From assembly GCA_004173515.1 (NCBI GenBank), contig SECN01000075.1, forward strand, positions 1-47,242: a stretch of 47,242 nt of DNA, in the 5' to 3' direction. Position numbers and translations under genes: made by a program. The notes below the pieces were generated by a model that was not told the DNA's origin, searched no databases, and was given only the letters and a program-made list of their open reading frames with translations. Below, piece by piece: positions 6,743-14,275 of the stretch; position 1 is the first letter of the stretch; the number at the start of each line of letters is the position of its first letter. The stretch comes from Myxococcaceae bacterium. GTDB lineage: Bacteria > Myxococcota > Myxococcia > Myxococcales > Myxococcaceae.

Positions 6743-7777
6743 TCAGCACCCCACCCGCAGGAGCATCGCGCTGACGGTGGTGTTGTCGTTCTCGCGCAGC
6801 TCGTCCACCACGCCGGCCGGATCCAGGTCCAGGTAGACGTAGTACGTGTTGAAGGGCAGCCCGGCCGGCACCGTGAAGCCCAGCGTGTAGGTGCCCTCCG
6901 CGAAGGCCGCCATCGAGTGGTTGAAGGTGGCCACCACGTTCGTGGACTCGCTGTACCCGAGCGGTGGCGCCGTCGGACTCAGGCGCACGCGCATCGAATA
7001 GGACCCCGTCGCCGCGTTGCCCATGTTGCCCACGTAGAACTTCACGCTCGTCGCCGTGTTGCGACACACGGACCGGGTGAGCGCGGGATCCAACGTCTGC
7101 GCCACGTCCCCCACCACGCCCATCGCGGACGGCAGCAGGTTGGGCTTCGTCAGCGAATAGCCATACAGGTCGCGCATGCCCTGCGCGTTCGTCGGCCACA
7201 GCGTGGAGGACTCATAGCCCCCCGTCACCAGGTGCGGCGGCGACGTGCGCAGGATGCTGTGCCCTCCTTCGTGCTTGAAGCCGAAGAAGTGCCCCGCCTC
7301 GTGCACGAACGTGCTCCGGCCCGACGTGCCGAATGCATTCCCGGTGCGCGGCGTGAAGTCCAGGTCGCTGGCGATGCAGACGTCCGCCTCGTCGATGCCG
7401 TTGCTCCCGATGAAGCACACGCCCACCGTGGAGTACGTCACGCCGTTGTTCCCGTCGATGGCCGCCCGGTCGCACAGGCCGATCTCATTCTGACCGTCGC
7501 TGTGGTCCAACGCGCAGTCCGTCACCGGGTTCACGTTGAAGCCCGCGACCAGGTGCGACAGGTCGTCCCACTGCCGCAGCCCGTTCCAATATGCCGTGTT
7601 CACGTTGCCCGTGTCCGGGATGCTGCACCGGTTGCGGTACACGACCGGCCCGCTGTACCACTTCACCGGCGAGCCGTTGCACGTGTCCCACGCAGCGGCC
7701 CGGGCCTCCAGACCGACCAGCGCCAGCACCGCGACGACGCCCGCGAGGCCCGTGCTCTTCAGGGTGGCTTTCTTCAT
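6743..7777 (-). CDS. Secreted metzincin-like zinc metalloprotease
   Basis: A 344-residue exported protein. An n-region MKKATLKST and hydrophobic core GLAGVVAVLALVGLEARA form a signal peptide. The zinc-binding motif HEAGHFFGFKH fits HExxHxxGxxH of metzincins (matrixin/astacin-like). Several Cys in the mature N-terminal part suggest disulfides. The segment where the Met-turn is expected reads HSILRTSPPH, with Leu in place of Met. The last ~100 residues resemble a CARDB-type beta-sandwich (TYTLGFTVPAGLPF, DELRENDNTTVS). The ATG at 7777 follows GAGGTCC; a start 12 bases upstream is less likely. It is eight bases downstream of the preceding lipoprotein gene and two bases before the next. The substrate is unknown. 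Confidence 0.82.
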   Translation of the reverse strand: MKKATLKSTGLAGVVAVLALVGLEARAAAWDTCNGSPVKWYSGPVVYRNRCSIPDTGNVNTAYWNGLRQWDDLSHLVAGFNVNPVTDCALDHSDGQNEIGLCDRAAIDGNNGVTYSTVGVCFIGSNGIDEADVCIASDLDFTPRTGNAFGTSGRSTFVHEAGHFFGFKHEGGHSILRTSPPHLVTGGYESSTLWPTNAQGMRDLYGYSLTKPNLLPSAMGVVGDVAQTLDPALTRSVCRNTATSVKFYVGNMGNAATGSYSMRVRLSPTAPPLGYSESTNVVATFNHSMAAFAEGTYTLGFTVPAGLPFNTYYVYLDLDPAGVVDELRENDNTTVSAMLLRVGC

Positions 7778-7785
7778 GGCGGACC

Positions 7786-8643
7786 TCACGGATGACCGGG
7801 CGGGACGTCCCGCTCGGGCTGGGATGAAGGGGAGCCCTTCGCCGGAGCCTGCCCGGACGTGGGCGTCACCGGCACGGACAGCGCGGACGCGGTGGCGATC
7901 GGCTCCTCGCGGAACGCCCCCGTCACGGTGAGTCCCCGCGCACGCAGGTGGTTCTGGAGCAGGGACACGAACGCCTCACGCCCCAGCGCCTCCGGAAGCG
8001 CCGTCACGTCCACGCCCGCGCGCAGGGCCGGACGCGCGCCCGTCAGGTCCACCGTCTCGAACACCGGCGCCGTCTGCCGCACGCCCGCGGCCCCCAGCCC
8101 GGACACGAGTCCGCCCTCGGCGCCGACGAGCACCTCCCGTCCACCCACCGACTCCACCCGGAAGGCCTGTCCGTCCAGCACCGGCGACAGGCTCCACCCG
8201 GTGTTGCGCAGGAACACCACGTAGCGCGCGCCCCGGACGAAGCGCGTCACGTGACTAACCACCCGCTGACGGCCATCCGGCAGCAGCCCGCCCATCTGCT
8301 TGAGCCGCAGCTCGGCGGGCGCATCCCCCAGGTGCGCCCGCACGTTGCCCAGCGTCACCACCGTCCACGGGCCCGTGCGCGGGGAGTATTCGGAGCGCAG
8401 GTCGGTGACCTCTCCCTCCACCACCGCGGCCGTCTGGTCGAGCAGGCTCAACAGGCTGTCCACCGCGTGCGGCGACCGGAGCGCGCCCTCCGCGACCAGG
8501 GGACGCTCCTGTCGCGAGGCCGCCTCCGGGGCCGCGTCGTCTCCTCCCGGAGAAGCGCACCCCGCCGCGCCGCACAGGAGCGCCAGCGCGAAGCGCGTCC
8601 GGCCCTTCCTTCCGAATGTCGTCCATGGCCTGCCCACGCGCAT
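7786..8643 (-). CDS. Putative lipoprotein upstream of the metalloprotease
   Basis: A 285-residue protein. The N-terminus has basic residues (GRKGRTR), a hydrophobic stretch FALALLCGAAGC and a lipobox-like Cys followed by SPGGDD, as in lipoproteins. The body has a conserved-looking core (VVEGEVTDLRSEYS, TRFVRGARYVVFLRNTGW) and ends in a Ser/Pro/Gln-rich tail. GGGAG precedes the ATG at 8643; the GTG just before it at 8646 is an alternative. Placement directly before a secreted protease suggests a partner, chaperone or substrate-binding role, but this is inference and no named family is assigned. Confidence 0.72.
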   Translation of the reverse strand: MRVGRPWTTFGRKGRTRFALALLCGAAGCASPGGDDAAPEAASRQERPLVAEGALRSPHAVDSLLSLLDQTAAVVEGEVTDLRSEYSPRTGPWTVVTLGNVRAHLGDAPAELRLKQMGGLLPDGRQRVVSHVTRFVRGARYVVFLRNTGWSLSPVLDGQAFRVESVGGREVLVGAEGGLVSGLGAAGVRQTAPVFETVDLTGARPALRAGVDVTALPEALGREAFVSLLQNHLRARGLTVTGAFREEPIATASALSVPVTPTSGQAPAKGSPSSQPERDVPPGHP

Positions 8644-8665
8644 CACGTCCGCTCCCTTCGTGTCG

Positions 8666-9955
8666 TCAGTGGATGAGATAGAAGGCGTCCTGCCGGGGCA
8701 CGAAGAACTTCCAGCCTTCGTCCGTCAGGTACGCCGGATCTTCCTGCATCACCGCCACCTGTTGCCCGCCCCACTCTGGCACGGCGGTGACGGTGTTGAG
8801 TTCGACGGCCAGGTAGGAGCCCTTGCGCAACAGTCGGGGCGCGTCCTGCCGCGAGGCCGCGCGGAAGTCGATGGAGGCCCCCAGCGCATGGCCCTGCGCT
8901 CCCAGTGGATGGCTGTAGACCTTGGCCTCGATGCCCTTCGCCTTCATCTCCGCCATCGTCGCGTCGTAGACATCCGCGGAGGAGTGCCCCGGCCGCGACG
9001 CGCGCAGCATCAGCGCGTCCTGGAGCTCCTGGGTGTTCGCCAGCGCGCGCTTGAGCCCCTCCGGCACGTCCTTCTCTCCGTCCTTCAGCACGTAGGCCAT
9101 CTTCTGCCAGTCCGTATTCAGCCCCAGCGCCGTCACGCCGAAGTCCACGTGCACCAGGTCCCCGCGCTGGATGACCACCGCCTCGTCCGCCACCGCGAGG
9201 AAACCGCGCGAGAAGCCGTCCTTCATCCCCTGCCGCTGCACGCGCAGGTCCGGCTCGAACCACGTGGTGACGCGCGCCTCCCACAGCGCGTCGTAGAGCC
9301 AGCGGCGCACCTCGCCCACCGTCGTCCTGCCGGGCACCACCACCTCGTTGGAGAGCGCCCGCTTCACCAGCGACTCCGTCAGCGCCACCAGGTCGCGGTA
9401 CGGCGCGAACTCCCCGGGCAGCCGCGTGTCCAGGTACTCCTCGATGAGCGGCGCCGCGCTCACGAAGCGCGCCTCCGCTCGAGGGCCCAGCGCCTCCACC
9501 AGCCACTGGTGGGAATCATGCGTCAGGCTGCGCGTCACGCCGCGCTTGCCCCCCATGCCCAATGCAATGGTGCGCGGGTGGTACTTCGCCTCCAACTCCG
9601 CGAGCACCTCCTGCGGCTTGCGGCCTTCGGCGGGGCGCTCGAAGAAGCGCGTCACCGCCTCCGTGGCGTAGCCCGTCAGCGCCACCCGCTTGAGGCCCGC
9701 GTCGCCCGCGTCCACGAAGACGAACACGTCGCGGTTGCCCGCGTAGGGCAGCGGCGGCGCCACCCAGGCCGTCAGCGGATCGTCGTGGAACTCCTCGTTG
9801 ATGACCACCCACAGCCAGGACTCGCGCAGGGCCAGGGCCTGGGACGGTGTCGGCACCCGAGGCGGCGGTTCGGAGACGGGGGCACGGACGGGCGCGGTGG
9901 CGCAGGCCATCCAGCACCCCAACAAGGGCCACAGGGCCACACGTCGGCATTGCAT
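8666..9955 (-). CDS. M24-family metallopeptidase (Xaa-Pro aminopeptidase-like) lipoprotein
   Basis: A 429-residue protein with an N-terminal creatinase-like domain and a C-terminal pita-bread M24 domain. The five expected metal ligands can be traced: the two Asp of DFGVTALGLNTD (correct 11-residue spacing), the His of GAQGHALG, the Glu of LAVELNT and the Glu of VMQED. The N-terminus MQCRRVALWPLLGC is short and hydrophobic with LLGC acting as lipobox, so it is probably a membrane-anchored periplasmic peptidase acting on N-terminal Xaa-Pro bonds. The start at 9955 follows GGAG; upstream in-frame residues lack a signal. It heads a same-strand run of four exported proteins, 22 bases before the next start. 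Confidence 0.85.
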   Translation of the reverse strand: MQCRRVALWPLLGCWMACATAPVRAPVSEPPPRVPTPSQALALRESWLWVVINEEFHDDPLTAWVAPPLPYAGNRDVFVFVDAGDAGLKRVALTGYATEAVTRFFERPAEGRKPQEVLAELEAKYHPRTIALGMGGKRGVTRSLTHDSHQWLVEALGPRAEARFVSAAPLIEEYLDTRLPGEFAPYRDLVALTESLVKRALSNEVVVPGRTTVGEVRRWLYDALWEARVTTWFEPDLRVQRQGMKDGFSRGFLAVADEAVVIQRGDLVHVDFGVTALGLNTDWQKMAYVLKDGEKDVPEGLKRALANTQELQDALMLRASRPGHSSADVYDATMAEMKAKGIEAKVYSHPLGAQGHALGASIDFRAASRQDAPRLLRKGSYLAVELNTVTAVPEWGGQQVAVMQEDPAYLTDEGWKFFVPRQDAFYLIH

Positions 9956-10109
9956 GTCGGGAACTCCGGGTCGGGAAGAGGGCCGGGAGCGTAGCGCGCT
10001 CAACCAAAGTCCTCCGCCCCCGGAACCCTCAAGGCTCCGGGAGCGAAGGACCTGGGGCGCAGCATGCCTGCTCACCCGCCCGGATTTCCCCGCTCCCTCG
10101 CACTTCCGG

Positions 10110-10133
10110 GTCCCGTCCCCCCCGGTCCGGGAC
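10110..10133. terminator. GC-rich hairpin between the small gene and the M24 gene
   Basis: GTCCCG (10110-10115) and CGGGAC (10128-10133) pair across a C-rich loop. A second, smaller pair (CCCGGA/TCCGGG) lies at 10019-10041. The 286 bases between the M24 start and the small gene stop hold only such hairpins and no convincing gene. There is no T-tract, so termination is tentative. Confidence 0.25.
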
Positions 10134-10241
10134 ACCCGGATCCGCCCAGGTCCTGCTGGCTGGCGGATCCTCTGGAAGTGGGTGGCCCTCCCCCGAAGGC
10201 CACCGTGAAGCGTGGACACCCAACCGCGCGCGCGCCGTACG

Positions 10242-10433
10242 TCAGTAGCTGGCGACCCTCTCCAGGTCGCTGTCCTCGAACTCGAAGGTCGACTCCTTCG
10301 CTTCCCCCTCGGCGTCGGCCCCGTGCCCCTGGACCTCCCGGGCCTCGCCCCCCTTCCGCACCTCCGCGCCCCCGTTGGAACCGAGCGCCCACATCGCGCC
10401 GTCTCCCTGGCTCCACGCTTCGATGCGGTACAT
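10242..10433 (-). CDS. Small acidic hypothetical protein
   Basis: 63 residues, starting MYRIEAWSQGDGAMWALGSN and ending in an acidic tail (TFEFEDSDLERVASY). A strong ribosome site (GGGGGACGTG directly before the ATG at 10433) supports translation. There is no signal peptide, membrane segment or known motif. The upstream in-frame extension to 10556 is a simple GC-rich sequence including a CCG microsatellite and is not credible. It lies about 100 bases downstream of the zinc-finger/TPR gene on the same strand. Function is unknown. Confidence 0.5.
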   Translation of the reverse strand: MYRIEAWSQGDGAMWALGSNGGAEVRKGGEAREVQGHGADAEGEAKESTFEFEDSDLERVASY

Positions 10434-10536
10434 CACGTCCCCCCTGGGTGCGGTGTTGCATTCCCGCCGCCGCCGCCGCCCCGCCGCGCCTCGATAATTA
10501 GACGCCGACCGCCAGAATCCTTGGGTCGCTTCCACC

Positions 10537-11385
10537 TCAATTCGAGGTGGGCCCACCGGCCCGCAGCGCCCGGGCCCGGATTCCCGCTTCCTCGCTCCAC
10601 CCCGGCTCTCCCTGACGCGCCACGGCTTCGAAGGCCTCCGCCGCCTGGAGCGGATGGCCCAGCGCGCGCAGCACCAACGCCCGGTTCCATTGGGCCTGGG
10701 GATGGTCCGGCACCTGACGCAGCACGCCCTCCAGCAGGAACAGCGCGCCCTTCAGGTCGCCAGACGCCATCGCCAGCACCGCCCGGTCGCAATCCCGGTC
10801 CACCGAGGGCGCGCTGCGCGACAGGAAGTCCGCGGCCTGACGCAGCTCGCCACGCACCAGGTACGCGGCCGCGATGCCGTGCAGGTCCTCGCGCGCCTCC
10901 AGGTCCGCCAGTGTTCGCAGCGACACGGGAGGCTCCGTCAGCAGGGCACCCGGCTCCGGGGTCCCCGTGCGGGCGGGGATGTAGGGCAGGTAGCGATCCG
11001 CGGCCGGATAGGCGATGCGCGCCTCCATCCCCCGCGCCGATGCGCCCACCCGCCACGTGTCCCCCCATGGACGACCCGACGAGGACAGCAACGCGAGCAG
11101 CGCGCCCAACCCCATGGCCAGCAGCGCGCCCAGCACCTGGCCCTTCCAGCCCCGGAGCGCGGCGAAGCGGAGCACGGAGCCACCCTCATGAGGAGGCGCG
11201 GGCGCGTCGTTGTGGGCCACCGCGCCGCAGAGGGCCTGGACGCTGAGCATCTCCAACTGCATCGCGTCATGCAGACCGCTGGCGCAGGCGCGGCAGAGGG
11301 CCAGGTGGAGCCGGAAGCGCTCCTCGTCGCCCGACTCGAGCTCGCCATCCAGGAACCGGTAGAGCTTCTTGCACCAGAGGTCCAT
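10537..11385 (-). CDS. Zinc-finger (anti-sigma-like) membrane protein with TPR-like C-terminus
   Basis: 282 residues. The N-terminal ~45 residues are a zf-HC2 zinc-binding anti-sigma domain with the HxxxCxxC motif (HLALCRAC). One membrane span follows (VLGALLAMGLGALLALL, about 110-130). The C-terminal ~130 residues form TPR-like helical repeats (GELRQAADFLSR, GDLKGALFLLEGVL, ALGHPLQAAEAFEAV). The likely topology is a cytoplasmic zinc finger and periplasmic TPRs, possibly sensing an envelope signal and restraining an ECF sigma factor. The start at 11385 is the first Met giving the zinc finger. It is downstream of an ECF sigma/anti-sigma pair but separated from it by a hairpin. A hairpin, CCACCTC/GAGGTGG at 10532-10550, overlaps its stop codon. 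Confidence 0.8.
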   Translation of the reverse strand: MDLWCKKLYRFLDGELESGDEERFRLHLALCRACASGLHDAMQLEMLSVQALCGAVAHNDAPAPPHEGGSVLRFAALRGWKGQVLGALLAMGLGALLALLSSSGRPWGDTWRVGASARGMEARIAYPAADRYLPYIPARTGTPEPGALLTEPPVSLRTLADLEAREDLHGIAAAYLVRGELRQAADFLSRSAPSVDRDCDRAVLAMASGDLKGALFLLEGVLRQVPDHPQAQWNRALVLRALGHPLQAAEAFEAVARQGEPGWSEEAGIRARALRAGGPTSN

Positions 11386-11492
11386 CGCGCGTCGCAGTCC
11401 GGAGTCGGGCTGCCGTCTCCCATCCCTCTCGAAACGCGAGCGGGGGGAATCCTTGGTGCCATCCGCCCAGGAAGAATCCGGGGCGCCCGCCC

Positions 11493-11528
11493 GCCTGCCC
11501 TCCCCGTGAAATGACCGGGGAGGCAGGC
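11493..11528 (-). terminator. Long GC hairpin after the sigma/anti-sigma pair
   Basis: The arms at 11493-11506 and 11516-11528 (GCCTGCCCTCCCCG and CGGGGAGGCAGGC) form 13 pairs with one bulged C and a 9-base loop. It begins 18 bases beyond the anti-sigma stop on the minus strand. No T-tract follows. Confidence 0.5.
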
Positions 11529-11546
11529 CGCGCGGGAGGGACGACC

Positions 11547-12023
11547 TCAGCGGCGCGGACGGGGGCGCAGCAGCGTCCCACCGGCGCGGCTGGCGCGCGG
11601 GCAGGGCCACCGGGGCGCCGTGACGGCCTCCACCTTCTCGCCTTCCGCGTACCACGGGCAGCAGGAGGCGCAGCCCGGGCAGCGGCGGCGGAAGCGGCGT
11701 GCGCCCTGGTGCCAGGAGCGCCCCTCCAGGTGCGCGGGCGGCGGGGGCGCGTCCGCGACCAGGGCGTCGCCGGGCCAGTTCGCCGGAACGTCCTCGTCCC
11801 AGGACCCCGGCACGGCCTCGCGCGCCTGCCGGGCGGACACCCAGCGCTCGGTCTCCACGGCGTCCTCCAGCGCGAGCCTCGCCAGCACCTCCAGTTGCAG
11901 CAGGTCGTGGAAGCGCGCGGCGCAGGCCTCGCAGCGCGCCAGGTGACCCCGGACGCGACGCTGGTCCTCGGGGGCCAGCTCTCCGTCCAGAAGGGGCCGG
12001 AGGTCCTCACACGCGGTGCTCAT
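11547..12023 (-). CDS. Soluble zf-HC2 anti-sigma-like protein
   Basis: 158 residues. The N-terminal ~45 residues are a zf-HC2 anti-sigma fold (CEDLRPLLDGEL..., HLARCEAC). No membrane span is visible. The middle is Pro/Trp-rich and a second Cys cluster (CPGCASCCPWY) lies near residue 120, before a basic tail. Its ATG overlaps the sigma factor stop codon (ATGA at 12020-12023), indicating translational coupling and a 1:1 partnership. The Cys-rich design without a membrane anchor suggests a cytoplasmic redox- or metal-responsive anti-sigma factor; this is inference. Confidence 0.78.
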   Translation of the reverse strand: MSTACEDLRPLLDGELAPEDQRRVRGHLARCEACAARFHDLLQLEVLARLALEDAVETERWVSARQAREAVPGSWDEDVPANWPGDALVADAPPPPAHLEGRSWHQGARRFRRRCPGCASCCPWYAEGEKVEAVTAPRWPCPRASRAGGTLLRPRPRR

Positions 12024-12601
12024 CGTTCCCTCTCCTGGCGGCGGCGTTCCGCCGTGTCGTGGAGCATGGCCTTGAGGCGGCGGCGGGCGTGGAAGAGCCA
12101 CGTGCCCACCGTTCCCGCGCTGGGGGTGTTCATCCGACGGGCGATCTCCGCATGGCGCAGGCCGCGCGCATGCAGTTCGAACGCCTGACGCAGCTTCTCG
12201 TTGAGCCGGGCGACCGCCTGGCGCAGCTCGTCCTCCGTGACGCACTCCCACTGTTCGGGCTCCGGCGTGTCCTCCGGATCCTCGAAGAGCATGTGGACGT
12301 TGTGCAGATCCACCCTCCGGTCCGTCTCCGCGCCCTGCCGCCGGCACTGATCCAGGAACCGGTTGTGCAGCACGCGCACCAGCCACGCGCGCCGCGCCGG
12401 CTCCGGCCAGCGCTTGAGCCGGTCCCACTGCAAGAGCGCCCGCAGCAGCACGTCCTGCACCAGGTCATCGCAATCACTGGCATTGCGGCCACAGACGTTG
12501 CGCGCGATGCCGACCAGCACCGGCTGATGGCGGATCGCGAAAGCGGCGTATTCCCCTCCAGAGCCTTCCCGGACAGGGGGCTCCTCCCTCCCTGGACCCA
12601 T
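12020..12601 (-). CDS. ECF-family RNA polymerase sigma factor
   Basis: 193 residues. Region 2 is seen as DCDDLVQDVLLRALLQWDRLKRW followed by RRAWLVRVLHNRFLDQCRRQ (the -10-binding helix region). Region 4 is VARLNEKLRQAFELHARGLRHAEIARRMNTPSAGTVGTWLFHARRRLK, a helix-turn-helix for the -35 element. The two are joined by an acidic linker (FEDPEDTPEPEQWE). Length is typical. The ATG at 12601 follows GGGAGG at good spacing. It is translationally coupled to the zinc-finger gene downstream, the standard sigma/anti-sigma order. The target promoter is unknown. Confidence 0.92.
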   Translation of the reverse strand: MGPGREEPPVREGSGGEYAAFAIRHQPVLVGIARNVCGRNASDCDDLVQDVLLRALLQWDRLKRWPEPARRAWLVRVLHNRFLDQCRRQGAETDRRVDLHNVHMLFEDPEDTPEPEQWECVTEDELRQAVARLNEKLRQAFELHARGLRHAEIARRMNTPSAGTVGTWLFHARRRLKAMLHDTAERRRQERER

Positions 12602-13126
12602 GCGACCGCCTCCCTTCCCTCAGAGAACGCCGAGGGTCGGATTCTTTTTTTCTCACAGATGCGACAGGCGTCCAGACGCTTCATCTGGCGACGCATCTGG
12701 CAGTCCGACTGGAACACTTCAGGCAGACGCCAATTCCTTGCATGAATAGACAGACATCCGCGCGATCCCGGATCAATTCCTTTCCATGGGTGTGCATTGC
12801 CTCGGGGGGTGTTCCACGCCCCGCCCGCCGGCGGGAGCGGCCTCCAGCATGCACCAGCCCCTCGCGGGTTCCGGCCGATTTTCGGCGTCGCGGATCCGAT
12901 GCGGGATGACGCGCGGAGCGTCCCTCCTGGTGCGTCACGCGCCCTGACACTTCCTGTCAGGTCGCCAGGGAAGGGCCCTGGAATTCCGGTTTCGTCACAT
13001 CGGGGCGGACGCCTCCGGCCCCCCTGGCGGGTCTCCTCGGGGGTGGGGGGCCCGGGAGAAGCGCCCCGGGGTCAAACTCCCCCTTGCGTGCGTGGGGACT
13101 CCTTTGGTCCTCTTGGGCACAGCCGT
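12602..13126. other. 525-base intergenic region with hairpins and short repeats
   Basis: No credible gene. The part next to the sigma gene is less GC-rich and has a run of T (plus strand) at about 12643-12650. CATCTGGC occurs at 12682-12689 and 12694-12701 as a direct repeat with a 12-base period. Two adjacent perfect dyads lie at 12943-12961 and 12965-12981. Close to the plus-strand gene are a GC-rich stretch and CCCGGG/CCCCGGG pairs at about 13049-13071. The divergent promoters of the sigma gene and the 13127 gene are expected here; I could not identify convincing -35/-10 boxes. Confidence 0.6.
12943..12981. promoter_or_regulatory. Two tandem perfect dyads
   Basis: CCTGACA-CTTCC-TGTCAGG (12943-12961) is followed three bases later by CCAGGG-AAGGG-CCCTGG (12965-12981). 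Both have 5-base spacers. They could be operator half-sites for a dimeric regulator or two RNA hairpins in a leader. Position about 150 bases before the 13127 start fits either. Confidence 0.4.
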
Positions 13127-13681
13127 ATGCCCATGGAAACCGCAGCCGACAGCCGAGAGTACCGCGTGGTCTTCTTCTGCCCCGCGTCGAACGCCCGGCT
13201 CGAGCGGCTGGAGGTCCCCGTGCGTCGGCTGCTGTCGCGCATCCAGGCCCCCCCGGCGGAGTTGGCCCCCCTCACCGAGGCCGGGGCGCTCACGGAGGCC
13301 GGGTGGCAGGTGTACCTGGTGCGCTCGTTGACGGAGCGCTCCGCGGCGCAGGCCATGGCCGCCTACGTCAGCGAGGCCACGTGCGCGCTGGCGGCGGAGG
13401 TGGACGCGGAGGTGCTGGGCCTCTACGTGGACGTGTCGGGGGACTCGGCGCGCATCTGTCGCTGCGGGCCCGAGGACGGGCCGGAGACCTTCGCCGGACG
13501 CCGGCAGGCCGCGCTCAACCGCACCTCCGAGTGGCTGGAGGTCGCCCCCGCGAGCCTGTCCGCGCTCTTCCAGTTGGACCCGCCGGACGCCGAATACGAG
13601 CCGGACGCGGATGACCGCTTCGTCGAGGAGAAGCTGCGGGAGGCGCGGGCACTGATGGAGCGCTACCGCACGGCGAAATGA
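13127..13681 (+). CDS. Hypothetical protein coupled to the DTW-domain gene
   Basis: 184 residues, mixed alpha/beta by eye: EYRVVFFCPASNARLERLEVP at the start, a central Ala-rich helical part (SAAQAMAAYVSEATCALAAEVDAEVLGLYVDV) and an acidic helical C-terminus (RFVEEKLREARALMERYRTAK). There is no signal peptide or membrane span, so it is probably cytoplasmic. The stop overlaps the next start (ATGA at 13678-13681), so the two proteins are translated together. ATG at 13127 or 13133 is possible; neither has a strong ribosome site, and the open frame further upstream is Pro/Gly-rich and not protein-like. No family is recognised. Confidence 0.7.
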   Translation: MPMETAADSREYRVVFFCPASNARLERLEVPVRRLLSRIQAPPAELAPLTEAGALTEAGWQVYLVRSLTERSAAQAMAAYVSEATCALAAEVDAEVLGLYVDVSGDSARICRCGPEDGPETFAGRRQAALNRTSEWLEVAPASLSALFQLDPPDAEYEPDADDRFVEEKLREARALMERYRTAK

Positions 13682-14271
13682 GGTCCCGGACCCCGGAGGA
13701 CCTCGCGGGACGCTGCGCGCGCTGCTACCTGCCCTCGGCGTGGTGCCTGTGCGCGCAGGTGCCCGTCGTGCCCACGCGCACGGAGCTGCTCATCATCCGC
13801 CACAACAAGGAGGCGGAGAAGAGCACCAACACCGCGCGCATCGCGGCGCTGGCCCTGCCCCGCTGCCACATCGTCTCCTATGGAGCGCCCGGCCACCCCT
13901 TCGATGCGTCGGTGCTGGGGGACGGCTCGGACACGTGGCTGCTGTTCCCCGACGCGCCGGAGGCCGAAGGCCCCCTGCCCCGGAAGCTCGTCGTCATCGA
14001 CGGGAGCTGGGCGCAGGCACGGCGCATGGTGCAGCGCGTCCCTGGCCTGAGGCGCCTGCCCGGGATGCGGCTGCCCCCGCCCTCGCCGGACTCCCGACGG
14101 CTGCGCCGCCCGCCACACCCGGACGGGATGTCCACGCTGGAGGCCATGGCCGGGGCGCTCGCGCGACTGGAGGGCGGGGACGTGGCGAAGCCGCTGCTCG
14201 CGCTGCACGAGCTGATGGTCGAACGCGTGCTCGCGAGCCGCGGACGGCTGGGCTGGGTGGACTACCTCTGA
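13678..14271 (+). CDS. DTW-domain protein (tRNA-uridine aminocarboxypropyltransferase family)
   Basis: 197 residues. An N-terminal Cys set CARCYLPSAWCLCAQVP, then RHNKEAEKSTNTARIAALAL and IDGSWAQARRM are the hallmarks of the DTW family (YfiP/TapT), which uses S-adenosylmethionine to put an aminocarboxypropyl group on uridine in the tRNA variable loop (acp3U47). The D-x-W triad is DGSW here, normally DGTW, and is followed by AQAR as expected. RLPPPSPDSRRLRRPP resembles the conserved arginine-rich region. Length is within the usual range. It is translationally coupled to the hypothetical gene before it and ends four bases from the convergent gene at 14276. Confidence 0.85.
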   Translation: MRSRTPEDLAGRCARCYLPSAWCLCAQVPVVPTRTELLIIRHNKEAEKSTNTARIAALALPRCHIVSYGAPGHPFDASVLGDGSDTWLLFPDAPEAEGPLPRKLVVIDGSWAQARRMVQRVPGLRRLPGMRLPPPSPDSRRLRRPPHPDGMSTLEAMAGALARLEGGDVAKPLLALHELMVERVLASRGRLGWVDYL

Positions 14272-14275
14272 CGCC

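Noticed and set aside
6741..7199. N-terminal extension of the small lipoprotein gene
   Set aside because: It overlaps the metalloprotease gene, and the clear lipoprotein signal starts at 6740.
10463..10490. CCG-rich microsatellite before the small acidic gene
   Set aside because: Short and expected by chance in such GC-rich DNA; no sign of function.
12797..13126. N-terminal extension of the 13127 gene by 110 residues
   Set aside because: The added part is Pro/Arg/Gly-rich, spans two perfect dyads and looks intergenic.
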